Source: Nitrosomonas sp.
Lineage (GTDB): Bacteria; Pseudomonadota; Gammaproteobacteria; Burkholderiales; Nitrosomonadaceae
Assembly (NCBI GenBank): GCA_020890945.1
Contig: JAJHPK010000083.1
Location: forward strand, 1 to 46,057
Direction of reading: 5' to 3'
DNA length: 46,057 nt
Shown here one piece after another: positions 19,799 through 27,183 of this stretch. The notes beneath the pieces are model-generated. The model had not been told where the DNA came from, ran no database searches, and was given only the letters and a program-made list of their open reading frames with translations. Each line of letters starts with the position of its first letter. Position 1 is the first letter of the stretch. A program made the translations under genes and the position numbers.

Positions 19799-19913
19799 CT
19801 CCTGTATACAGACAAAATTCTGGAATATTCTTCTATACTGCGTGACTTGCTGTCGTAAGATTAAGTTTTTAATGTAAAATTGGCCTATTTAATTAAACCG
19901 AAAGACAGATTCC

Positions 19914-20009
19914 GTGCAACTTGACTACTCGCTACGCTTAAAAGAGCGCCTCAATAACAGTCGATGTAGTATTGATAAGATGATCGCCGACACCATGAAT
20001 CTTGTGTAA
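19914..20009 (+). other. Possible 31-codon ORF fragment upstream of hpnN
   Basis: GTG 19914 opens a frame ending TAA 20007-20009: it contains QLDYSLRLKERLNN and SIDKMIADTMNLV. The composition is protein-like (amphipathic, with LRLKERL), unlike the surrounding spacer, and may be the first ~30 residues of a lost gene cut before hpnN. I cannot name a family, and no clear ribosome site precedes it. Confidence 0.25.
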
Positions 20010-20049
20010 GTGACGCTTATTACTGAACGTTTCAATTCCTTCCAAAACA

Positions 20050-22719
20050 ATGACAATAACAGTGGAAACTTCACATAGTCGCATCCATGCCATTTTTGCG
20101 CGTTGGACCACGTTTTCTTATCAACATGCGCTGTGGGTACTATTAACAGCACTATTGGTTGCCATCGTTAGTGGCGTATATGTCTCGCGCAATTTGGGTA
20201 TGAATACCGATACTGCTGAGATGCTTTCCGAAGATTTGCCGTTTCGCATCAACCTGAAACGCTACAATGAATCATTTCCGCAAGATATTGATACGCTCCT
20301 CATCGTGTTGAATGCACCCACGCCTGAACAGGTGCGTGTGGCGACAGAGAACTTAGCTGCGCGGTTGAAACAAGATACCACCAATTTTTACGATGTGTAT
20401 TCGCCGCGAGTGGATGATTTTACCGCGCGTAACGGGTTGCTTTATCAAACTATTCCTGAGCTTGAGCGCATTACTGATAGTTTGGCCGCAGCACAGCCAT
20501 TGATTACACGCATTTCCCGCGATCCCTCGCTATCCGCTTTTGCAGATGTGCTAACCAGCGCGGTGGATGAGTTGGATAACGGACGAAATATCGAATTACG
20601 CCCCGTGTTGAATGGCGTCAATGCAACATTGGAGGCGCGACTCAAAGATTCGCCCAGAGCGTTGTCATGGCAGACCATGTTTAGTGGCGAAGCGCAAAAG
20701 AATACCTATCAGGAGCTCATCGTAATCAAGCCGAGGCTTGATTTTTCTCAGCTATTTCCAGCTGAGCAATCCATCGCCGCGTTGCATGCTGCGGCGGAAA
20801 GTGTCGGAATCACAGAAACTAGTCCAATTCGCTTGCGCATTACGGGGGAAGTGGCTCTGGCCGAGGAAGAACTGAACAGTTCACTGCGCGGTATGGAATA
20901 TGCCGGGATCATTACGTTCGTGTTGGTCGGTATTGTACTTTTCTTCGCGATGCGTACTGGCGGATACATTCTTAATGTGTTGGTTTGCTTGCTGATGGGA
21001 TTAATTCTGACAGCCGCATTTGCCACGGCTACTGTCGGGCATTTGAATCTGATTTCTATTGCTTTTGCCGTATTGTATATCGGCTTAGGTGCAGATTTTG
21101 CGATCCATTTTCTGCTGCGCTATCGCGAGGTTCTGGAGACTAATCATTCTCCGTCAGAAGCCATCTACATTTCAGGTGGCGATGCCGGAGCCGCATTGAC
21201 TGCATGTACCGTCACCAATGCGATCGGCTTCTATGCCTTCATACCGACCGATTATAGCGGCGTGGCCGAGCTCGGCATCATCTCCGGAACGGGCATGATT
21301 ATTAGTTTGCTGGTTACTCTTGTCATCGGCCCGGCATTGTTACGTTACCTGCCGAGAAAAAATGTGGCAAAACCGGCGGCAAAGAGTTCGGTGGGCCGGG
21401 TGCTCGAGTTCTCCTTGAAATGGCACAAACTGACATATGCGATTACGCTGGTAGCTACGATTGCGGCACTGGCGATCCTCCCACAGGTGCGATTCGACTA
21501 TAATTTATTGAATATGCAAGATCCGAAAGGGGGGGCAGTACAGACTTTCCGCGAATTGCTGGCTGAACCGGATTTGTCACCTTGGTATATCGCTGTGCTG
21601 ACCAATAATCCTCAGGAAACAGAAAATTTAGCCAAGCGGCTGGCTGATCTGCCCGAAGTCAATAAAGTCGTTACGATATTGGATTTTGTACCCAAGCAGC
21701 AGGAAGAAAAATTCTCGCTCATCCAGGAAATGGCATTGACGATAGGGCCGATTGCTGCGACACCGCCAGCGCAAATTCGGATAACCAGTGACGCGGTTTT
21801 GGCGGAGCAGTATAAAGCACTGCGGGGATTGGCTCAGGCGCTGGACCGGTTTATTGCCAATCATCCGGATCATCCATCTGCGGTTACTGCAAGCGCTTTA
21901 AAAACGACGCTTGCGCATTTGTTCGCACAGTTGGATAAGGTTAGCAACGATGAAAAAAGTAAACGGCTGTATGCCATCGAAGACGATCTGCTGGCGATGT
22001 TGCCACTGGCTTTGCAAAGTTTGCGCACGGCGACAGAAGCCAACGTTTTCGGTGAGGAAGACTTGCCGGTCGCATTTAAAGATCGCTGGCATAGTGACGC
22101 GGGCGGGTATCGGCTAGCGGTTTATCCAGTAGAGGATCTTACCGATAACGATGCGTTGCGACGCTTTGTACGTTCCGTGCAACAAGTAGCGCCGAATGCT
22201 ATCGGTGTGCCGGTGATCAGTCTGGAAGCGGGAGAGGCTGTGGTGCAGGCATTTATTCAGGCGTTTTCTTTATCGCTGATCGGTGTTGTCATCATTTTAT
22301 TAGCATTGTTGCGTAGTGTTAAATATACCCTGTTGGTGCTTTTGCCGCTGCTGCTATCGAGTCTATTTACGGCCGCATTTACCATATTGTTGGATGTTCC
22401 GTTTAATTTTGCCAACATCATTGCTTTGCCGCTATTGCTCGGACTCGGTATCGATAGCAGTTTGCACATGGTGTATCGGAGCATCAATAATGAGCTGGTT
22501 AGCGAAGTACTGATTCATACCAGCACTGCGCGAGCCATTTTTTATAGTGCGCTAACAGCGCTGGTTGATTTTGCCAGTTTGATGCTTTCGTCGCATTTGG
22601 GCACAGCGAGTATGGGGATACTATTGACAGTGGGGCTGGCTTTTACCCTGATCTGCACACTTGTTATTTTGCCCGCTTTACTTCGCACTCCAACGGTCGC
22701 GGTTAAATCGAGTGCATGA
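20050..22719 (+). CDS. hpnN: Hopanoid-associated RND transporter HpnN
   Basis: HpnN is an MMPL/RND inner-membrane transporter that moves hopanoids to the outer membrane. The 889-residue protein has the duplicated RND plan: helix 1 (about 27-49), a periplasmic loop opening MNTDTAEMLSEDLPFRINLKRYNESFP, a five-helix bundle (about 278-430) with YIGLGADFAIHFLLRYREVL, a helix near 455-475, a second loop starting FDYNLLNMQDPKGGAVQTFRELL, and a closing five-helix bundle with LPLLLGLGIDSSLHMVYR. GxGxDxxxH-like motifs occur in both halves. The two loop starts match HpnN closely. No other hpn gene is in the window. Base composition is clearly richer in G/C than the genes before 19.7 kb. Confidence 0.88.
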   Translation: MTITVETSHSRIHAIFARWTTFSYQHALWVLLTALLVAIVSGVYVSRNLGMNTDTAEMLSEDLPFRINLKRYNESFPQDIDTLLIVLNAPTPEQVRVATENLAARLKQDTTNFYDVYSPRVDDFTARNGLLYQTIPELERITDSLAAAQPLITRISRDPSLSAFADVLTSAVDELDNGRNIELRPVLNGVNATLEARLKDSPRALSWQTMFSGEAQKNTYQELIVIKPRLDFSQLFPAEQSIAALHAAAESVGITETSPIRLRITGEVALAEEELNSSLRGMEYAGIITFVLVGIVLFFAMRTGGYILNVLVCLLMGLILTAAFATATVGHLNLISIAFAVLYIGLGADFAIHFLLRYREVLETNHSPSEAIYISGGDAGAALTACTVTNAIGFYAFIPTDYSGVAELGIISGTGMIISLLVTLVIGPALLRYLPRKNVAKPAAKSSVGRVLEFSLKWHKLTYAITLVATIAALAILPQVRFDYNLLNMQDPKGGAVQTFRELLAEPDLSPWYIAVLTNNPQETENLAKRLADLPEVNKVVTILDFVPKQQEEKFSLIQEMALTIGPIAATPPAQIRITSDAVLAEQYKALRGLAQALDRFIANHPDHPSAVTASALKTTLAHLFAQLDKVSNDEKSKRLYAIEDDLLAMLPLALQSLRTATEANVFGEEDLPVAFKDRWHSDAGGYRLAVYPVEDLTDNDALRRFVRSVQQVAPNAIGVPVISLEAGEAVVQAFIQAFSLSLIGVVIILLALLRSVKYTLLVLLPLLLSSLFTAAFTILLDVPFNFANIIALPLLLGLGIDSSLHMVYRSINNELVSEVLIHTSTARAIFYSALTALVDFASLMLSSHLGTASMGILLTVGLAFTLICTLVILPALLRTPTVAVKSSA

Positions 22720-22738
22720 TGCGCGACAAACACCGAGT

Positions 22739-24298
22739 TCAATTCTTTTTGCTTGTATCGTTCGGGTCACAATCGGCCAGAGGCCGCACCTGACTGATGA
22801 TATCTTCACCGCCGACAGGTGTATTAATGCTTCGAGCAACGTGACTTTTCCGGTAACCGTATAGAAAATAGAAGATCAATCCAATCCCCGACCAGATCGG
22901 AAACACCAGTTTTGCATCGGTTGGCAAAAAGAAAAAAAGCGTGATACAGCCAACCACGGCAAGCGGGCCGATCAGCCAAACTGCGGGTGTCCGGAAAGGG
23001 CGTACACGGCTCTTGTCTTTAATGCGCAGGATCATGACAGTAAATGCTACAACCATAAAAGCAAACAGCGTTCCGGAATTGGAGATATCCGCCAGTTTTC
23101 CGACGGGCAAGAAAGCGGCGGCAGCCATGACACCCAAACCTGTTACGTAAGTAACAACATGCGGTGTTTTGAAGCGGGGGTGAATGCGGCTTAATACTTC
23201 CGGCAGTAGACCGTCGCGGGACATGACGAAAAAAATGCGTGTCTGGCCGAACAACATCATCAGAACCACCGAAGGCAGTGCCAGGAAAGCGGTAAGTCCC
23301 AGGAAATTACCGACTTTTTCCCAGCCAATCTCACGTAAAACCAACGCCAATGCTTCACGTGAACAAACTAGGGGTTGCTGCCCGAGAGCGGCCAGTGATT
23401 GGCATTGCTCGGCCAATCTCAAAGAACCCGGCACTAAATTCTTGCCGGTTTCATCCAACAGCGGTTGCGCACCGATGGCGCCGATGGCGCCGGCCGAGAT
23501 AAGCAGGTAAAAAACAGTGCAAATTACCAGCGAACTAATCAACCCAATGGGCACATTGCGCTGCGGATCCTTGGTTTCCTCCGCGGCTGTCGAAACCGCA
23601 TCGAATCCAACATAAGCAAAAAATATGGACGATGCCGCAGCAATCACACCGGCTTCCCCTAACGGCAAAAAAGGGTGGAAATTTTCCAGACTAGCAACCG
23701 GTAGTGTTAACGCAATGAAAAGCGTTAATGCGGCAATCTTGATAGCAACGAGCGTGGCATTAAATGTTGCGCTTTCCCGTGTACCGATGACTAGGAGTGC
23801 GATCACCAGGATGCAGATGAAAACTGCCGGTAGGTTAATAATTCCGCCAGCAAAAGGTCCATTTGCCAACGCAAAGGGTATCTCTACCCCAAGCGAGTTT
23901 TGCATAAGGCCAACGAAATAGCCTGACCAGCCGACAGCAACAGCACTTGCAGCGACGGAGTATTCCAGCATGAGCGCCCATCCAACCAGCCATGCGACCA
24001 ATTCGCCCAGCACTGCATAAGAATAGGTATAAGCAGACCCGGAAACGGGCACCATGGAAGACAGTTCGGAATAGCAGAGTGCTGCGACGGTACAAACAAA
24101 ACTGGCAATGACAAACGAAAGCATCATGCCAGGTCCGGCCTTTTGCGCTGCTTCGGCAGTCAGAACAAAAATACCCGTGCCGATAATTGCGCCAATACCC
24201 AAGAGAGTGAGCTGCCATGCACCCAAGGTGCGGTGAAGACTTTTCTTTTCTGCAGTAGCCAGGATGGCATCAAGTGATTTTACACGCCAGAAAATCAT
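22739..24298 (-). CDS. APC-superfamily amino acid permease (cationic amino acid transporter-like)
   Basis: A 519-residue transporter with about 12-14 helices. Residues 26-60 (GAWQLTLLGIGAIIGTGIFV) hold the APC substrate/cation motif GxGIxGTGIFV, followed by GPGMMLSFVIASFVCTVAALCYSEL and PVSGSAYTYSYAVLGELVAWLVGWALMLEY, the CAT/YhdG pattern. FFAYVGFDAVSTAAEETKDPQRNVP is the second signature. The loop with three cysteines (EQCQSLAALGQQPLVCSRE) around residue 275 is an unusual insert. It converges on hpnN with a 19-bp gap, both in the G/C-richer segment. Substrate is likely a basic or neutral amino acid, not provable here. Confidence 0.9.
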   Translation of the reverse strand: MIFWRVKSLDAILATAEKKSLHRTLGAWQLTLLGIGAIIGTGIFVLTAEAAQKAGPGMMLSFVIASFVCTVAALCYSELSSMVPVSGSAYTYSYAVLGELVAWLVGWALMLEYSVAASAVAVGWSGYFVGLMQNSLGVEIPFALANGPFAGGIINLPAVFICILVIALLVIGTRESATFNATLVAIKIAALTLFIALTLPVASLENFHPFLPLGEAGVIAAASSIFFAYVGFDAVSTAAEETKDPQRNVPIGLISSLVICTVFYLLISAGAIGAIGAQPLLDETGKNLVPGSLRLAEQCQSLAALGQQPLVCSREALALVLREIGWEKVGNFLGLTAFLALPSVVLMMLFGQTRIFFVMSRDGLLPEVLSRIHPRFKTPHVVTYVTGLGVMAAAAFLPVGKLADISNSGTLFAFMVVAFTVMILRIKDKSRVRPFRTPAVWLIGPLAVVGCITLFFFLPTDAKLVFPIWSGIGLIFYFLYGYRKSHVARSINTPVGGEDIISQVRPLADCDPNDTSKKN

Positions 24299-24626
24299 TC
24301 ATACTACCTTTAAATTAAACAAATAGTTACGATGCTGGGATTAATATCTCAATCGGGCTCGAATAATATCATAAAATCTTTTCTGATCGATGGCTTGTGC
24401 CAGATACCCAGAGCGATTGGACTCAAATTACGCCACTCATGCGGAGCGAATGATCATTATTCCAACCGGTATAATTACCCTATTCTGGTCAATTTTCGAC
24501 CGGTGTCAACAATCTGCCATGAAAATCCTTGATACCTAGCAGATAAACTTCACAAATTTTGAATCTTGTGCTTGTAAATCTGTTTTTCATATTATCATTG
24601 ATAATCCATTGAAAAGGAGCATCATC
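24299..24626. other. Spacer with IS21-type right-end remnant
   Basis: No gene. The right half (24451-24511) holds a copy of an IS21-family terminus with an inner repeat unit; the left half (24299-24450) shows no recognisable coding sequence and must contain the permease promoter. Confidence 0.5.
24451..24511 (-). repeat. Solo IS21-family terminus
   Basis: On the minus strand from 24511 the sequence reads TGTTGACACCGGTCGAAAAT then TGACCAG. It matches 26 of 27 bases of the left end of the IS21 element at 45931-45957. A second, looser unit (ACCGGTTGGAATAATGATCA, minus strand 24470-24451) fits the multiple terminal repeats of IS21 elements. No istA or istB lies next to it, so this is the stump of a lost copy. 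Confidence 0.75.
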
Positions 24627-24887
24627 ATGCCCGAAGAGAATCCAGCCGCTGTTCCTAAGATTGACACAGTGAAAATGACTAATTTTGTGAAACCTGTATT
24701 TGGTTTAATGAGTATTCTGTTGATTTTTGGGTATGGGATTTTGAGCGGATGTACGCCAACTGTCAAAGTCGATCCTCCTTCTGAGCCGATCACTATTAAC
24801 TTGAACATCAAACTCGATGCGGATATTCGTGTGAAGCTGGAAGAAGATGCAAAAAAAGATATCGCTACAAATCCTGGTATTTTCTAA
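24627..24887 (+). CDS. ynbE: YnbE-family outer-membrane lipoprotein
   Basis: The C-terminal part (GCTPTVKVDPPSEPITINLN followed by IKLDADIRVKLEEDAKKDI) is the YnbE signature, including the lipobox cysteine in ILSGC. E. coli YnbE works with YdbH as a bridge between membranes that maintains outer-membrane lipid balance. I start at ATG 24627, six bases after AAAAGGAGC (86 residues); a TTG at 24609 would put the ribosome site inside the gene. The N terminus is about 25 residues longer than in E. coli YnbE before the lipoprotein signal (FGLMSILLIFGYGILSGC). ydbL follows, but no ydbH is beside it. Confidence 0.85.
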   Translation: MPEENPAAVPKIDTVKMTNFVKPVFGLMSILLIFGYGILSGCTPTVKVDPPSEPITINLNIKLDADIRVKLEEDAKKDIATNPGIF

Positions 24888-24916
24888 CAATTTAATGCTT
24901 ATGCAATGGAGTCTTC

Positions 24917-25270
24917 ATGATAAAACCTATGAATGAAAAGTGCACTATGACTTCGCGAGAGAAGGTTTTTATAATTATGTTTGTTACCTTTGTATTATTC
25001 ACATCAGTTGCATTGGCGGCTTCGTTGGAAGAATTGCGTGCATCTGGTGCCATTGGTGAAAGTTCTACCGGTTATGTCGTGGCACGAGATTCCAGTGCAC
25101 GTTCACAAGCCGATACAATCAATGCGCAACGCAGAGAAATTTATCAGCAAAAAGCGGCTGCACAAGGCGTAAGTGTTGATCAAGTCGGTAAAGTTTATGC
25201 GCAAGAACTGTTCAAAACACTGCCTGGAGGAACCTGGATTCAAGTCAATGAACAATGGGTAAAGAAATAA
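24917..25270 (+). CDS. ydbL: YdbL-family (DUF1318) periplasmic protein
   Basis: The 117-residue protein has a signal peptide (IIMFVTFVLFTSVALA|AS) and the DUF1318 body: SLEELRASGAIGESSTGYVV, then NAQRREIYQQKAAAQGVSVDQVG and a C-terminal PGGTWIQVNEQWVKK. In E. coli ydbL ends the ydbH-ynbE-ydbL operon and affects the YdbH-YnbE pair. Here it follows ynbE by 29 bp with GGAG ahead of ATG 24917, so the two are co-transcribed. The YdbH partner must be elsewhere or be replaced. Confidence 0.9.
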   Translation: MIKPMNEKCTMTSREKVFIIMFVTFVLFTSVALAASLEELRASGAIGESSTGYVVARDSSARSQADTINAQRREIYQQKAAAQGVSVDQVGKVYAQELFKTLPGGTWIQVNEQWVKK

Positions 25271-25334
25271 TTGAATTGACTAGCGCTCTATCCAATCAGT
25301 GATTGAATGCTACGCCGTGTAACCAAAGGATGAA

Positions 25335-25856
25335 TTGACAATTTATACGTCTGAACATAACGTTTTATATGAGCTGTCCCAGCAAGTCGGTAAAGCGCTT
25401 TCTCAGCAAAGAATGATGTTAGTAACCGCAGAATCCTGCACCGGCGGCTGGCTAGGTCAGGTTATTACTTCTGTTCCGGGAAGTTCCGCATGGTACGACC
25501 GAGGCTTTATTACGTACAGTAATCTGTCTAAACAAGAGACATTAGGCGTTCAATCATCTACTTTAGAACGATTTGGCGCAGTATCTTCACAAACCGCACA
25601 AGAAATGGTAGCGGGTGCTCTTAATAGAAGCCATGCACACATTGGTGTTTCGATTACGGGCATTGCTGGCCCAGGAGGTGGAACAATCGAAAAACCTATA
25701 GGCATGGTGTGTTTTACTTGGGCTATTAAAGATGGCCTGCTGCAAAAAGAAATAAAAAATTTCAGTGGGGATAGAGATCTAATTCGTTTTAAGGCTGTAG
25801 AAACAGCTCTCAATGGATTATTGGTGTTGATGGGCGGTTTTAGTATGAATGCTTAG
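25335..25856 (+). CDS. pncC: Nicotinamide-nucleotide amidohydrolase (PncC/CinA C-terminal domain)
   Basis: PncC converts nicotinamide mononucleotide to nicotinate mononucleotide, recycling pyridine nucleotides. The 173-residue single-domain form is normal (159-170). Seen: AESCTGGWLGQ with the catalytic Ser, VPGSSAWYDRGFITYSN, LGVQSSTLERFGAVS, and GVSITGIAGPGGGTIEKPIGMV. The frame begins at TTG 25335 with AAAGGA four bases upstream; the first ATG is too far in (it would remove the helix before AESCTGG). It follows ydbL by 64 bp. Confidence 0.9.
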   Translation: MTIYTSEHNVLYELSQQVGKALSQQRMMLVTAESCTGGWLGQVITSVPGSSAWYDRGFITYSNLSKQETLGVQSSTLERFGAVSSQTAQEMVAGALNRSHAHIGVSITGIAGPGGGTIEKPIGMVCFTWAIKDGLLQKEIKNFSGDRDLIRFKAVETALNGLLVLMGGFSMNA

Positions 25857-25990
25857 TTAAGTTTTGGCGAACGGCTTACCGCAATCGAAAATCGTAATAC
25901 CGCGTTCCCATCAAAAAATAGTCATTGTCTTCCCTGTCAGAAAAATAGTTATATTTCTTTGCTATCAATAACATTACCTCGCTTGTTATC
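25857..25990 (-). pseudogene. Probable frameshifted tail of the RTX-like reading frame
   Basis: Past the stop of the RTX-like ORF, another frame of the minus strand continues with a similar pattern: NYFSDREDNDYFLMGTRYYDF, which resembles xLSGGEDNDxLxGGxGxD with glycines replaced by Ser, Asp, Arg and Tyr. Stops and a frame change separate it from the upper part. I infer that the original array was longer. Confidence 0.4.
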
Positions 25991-26272
25991 TTAGTCGTAA
26001 ATGGTATCAAGATTATCAGCACTAACGAGAAAATCGTTGTCATTTTCCTCGTAAAACTCGTCTCCAGAATTCCATCTGGACCAATCAGTCGCATTGATGA
26101 TGACATCATCGCCATTTACGTCAGAGATAGCATCGCTGCTGGTATCATCAAGCGCGTTATCTACATCATTTCTCCAGATAAAGTCATCTCCATCCAATTC
26201 ATACATTGCGTCAGGTCTACTACCGTCCCTTAACCAAAAATTATCATCATTCGTACCATAGATATAACTCAT
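25991..26272 (-). CDS. Degenerate RTX-like acidic repeat protein
   Basis: A 93-residue, highly acidic protein without signal peptide. The sequence follows the nonapeptide rhythm of RTX calcium-binding repeats (GGxGxDxUx): MSYIYGTNDDNFWLRDGS, DAMYELDGDDFIWRNDVDNA, DVNGDDVII, YEENDNDFLVSADNLDTIYD. Most glycines expected in the turns are instead Asp, Glu, Asn, Ser or Arg, while the large hydrophobic residue (I/L/F) and the Asp of each unit survive. ATG 26272 with GGAG seven bases upstream is intact (a TTG four codons earlier also reads in frame). It may be a decaying piece of a larger RTX protein that still has its start, or a diverged small acidic protein. Confidence 0.55.
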   Translation of the reverse strand: MSYIYGTNDDNFWLRDGSRPDAMYELDGDDFIWRNDVDNALDDTSSDAISDVNGDDVIINATDWSRWNSGDEFYEENDNDFLVSADNLDTIYD

Positions 26273-26347
26273 TTTTATCTCCAAAATATTCAGGTGGCTT
26301 CGGAAATTTCCGAATTAATACAAGAATATGTTCCTGGAAGAAATAAG

Positions 26348-26367
26348 TCTGTGAAAAAAATCACAGA
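26348..26367 (-). terminator. Hairpin downstream of UPF0114 gene
   Basis: TCTGTGA (26348-26354) and TCACAGA (26361-26367) form a 7-bp stem around AAAAAA (TTTTTT on the minus strand). It lies about 85 bp past the stop of the leftward UPF0114 gene. No strong T-run follows, so terminator function is uncertain. Confidence 0.35.
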
Positions 26368-26452
26368 AAGTTTGATGACAACTTCAAGCCTGATCAGCTA
26401 TATTTTAGGATTAAAAAAGAAGTCGGCAAATATTTTTCGTTGTACGCACTCA

Positions 26453-27064
26453 TCAATTGTGATTATCTTCTTGATTATGCGATAACAATCGATCGCAATA
26501 AGCAATGGACAGCGCAGAAAGTAGAAAGGCAATGTGTATACCGGTTTGTGCGATCAATGTTTTTTCATCATAGGCGCTGGCATTGATGAAAGTCTTCAAT
26601 AAATGGATCGATGAAATTCCTATAATTGCGGTGGCCAATTTTACTTTTAGAACCGATGCATTCACATGCGATAGCCATTCTGGTTGGTCGGGATGACCCT
26701 CCAAGTTCATGCGTGATACGAATGTTTCATAACCGCCGATGATAACCATAATTAGTAGATTGGAAATCATCACCACATCGATTAATCCGAGTACCACTAG
26801 CATGATAGCGGTTTCGCCTAATTTATGCGGTTTGTGCGCACTATTTTCTACCGCGACGGAATCCATAATGTGTTGCAGAGCTTGTTGATTACCTAACACT
26901 GCGCCGATTAAATCGACTAACTCGACCCAAAAGTGATAAACGTAAACGCATTGTGCAAGCACTAATCCTAAATATAAAGGTAATTGCAGCCAACGCGTGA
27001 GAAAAAGAAAGCGTGCCATGATTGAAATTTTTTTTGCGGTGATTTGTGCTGAATTATTTTCCAT
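26453..27064 (-). CDS. UPF0114 (YqhA) family membrane protein
   Basis: The 203-residue protein has four hydrophobic helices (about 25-50, 80-110, 145-165, 172-192). Family blocks: FLFLTRWLQLPLYLGLVLAQ, LGLIDVVMISNLLIMVIIGGYETFVSR, WLSHVNASVLKVKLATAIIGISSIHLLKTF and the ending LLSALSIAYCDRLL. E. coli YqhA belongs to this family, whose function is not known. The gene lies leftward just after the mtk operon terminator and has its own start, ATG 27064. Confidence 0.92.
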   Translation of the reverse strand: MENNSAQITAKKISIMARFLFLTRWLQLPLYLGLVLAQCVYVYHFWVELVDLIGAVLGNQQALQHIMDSVAVENSAHKPHKLGETAIMLVVLGLIDVVMISNLLIMVIIGGYETFVSRMNLEGHPDQPEWLSHVNASVLKVKLATAIIGISSIHLLKTFINASAYDEKTLIAQTGIHIAFLLSALSIAYCDRLLSHNQEDNHN

Positions 27065-27136
27065 AGACCTAGGCGATAAAAAACGAGATTGATATTAATT
27101 TCAAAAACTACGAATCGTGTTTGATTAAATCATGAG

Positions 27137-27170
27137 AACCTACCAACTTCGATTGATAAGTTGGTAGGTT
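27137..27170 (-). terminator. Rho-independent-type terminator of the mtk operon
   Basis: AACCTACCAACTT (27137-27149) and AAGTTGGTAGGTT (27158-27170) form a perfect 13-bp stem with an 8-base loop, 13 bp past the mtkB stop. T-runs flank both sides (GGTTTTTGGG on plus; TTCTCATG on minus), so it could work in both directions; on gene layout it ends the leftward mtkAB transcript. Confidence 0.75.
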
Positions 27171-27183
27171 TTTGGGAAAGAGA

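Noticed and set aside
23835-24218. 127-codon leftward frame inside the permease
   Set aside because: Cys/Trp-rich shadow of the permease in another frame.
24332-24532. 66-codon rightward frame before ynbE
   Set aside because: Runs through the IS21 stump and shows no protein-like pattern or ribosome site.
25876-26115. 79-codon leftward frame overlapping the RTX-like ORF
   Set aside because: Its last part carries the RTX-like tail but the first part is out of frame with the array; better described as pseudogene debris.
26294-26485. 63-codon rightward frame opposite the UPF0114 end
   Set aside because: Overlaps the end of the UPF0114 gene and a hairpin; no ribosome site and no recognisable family.
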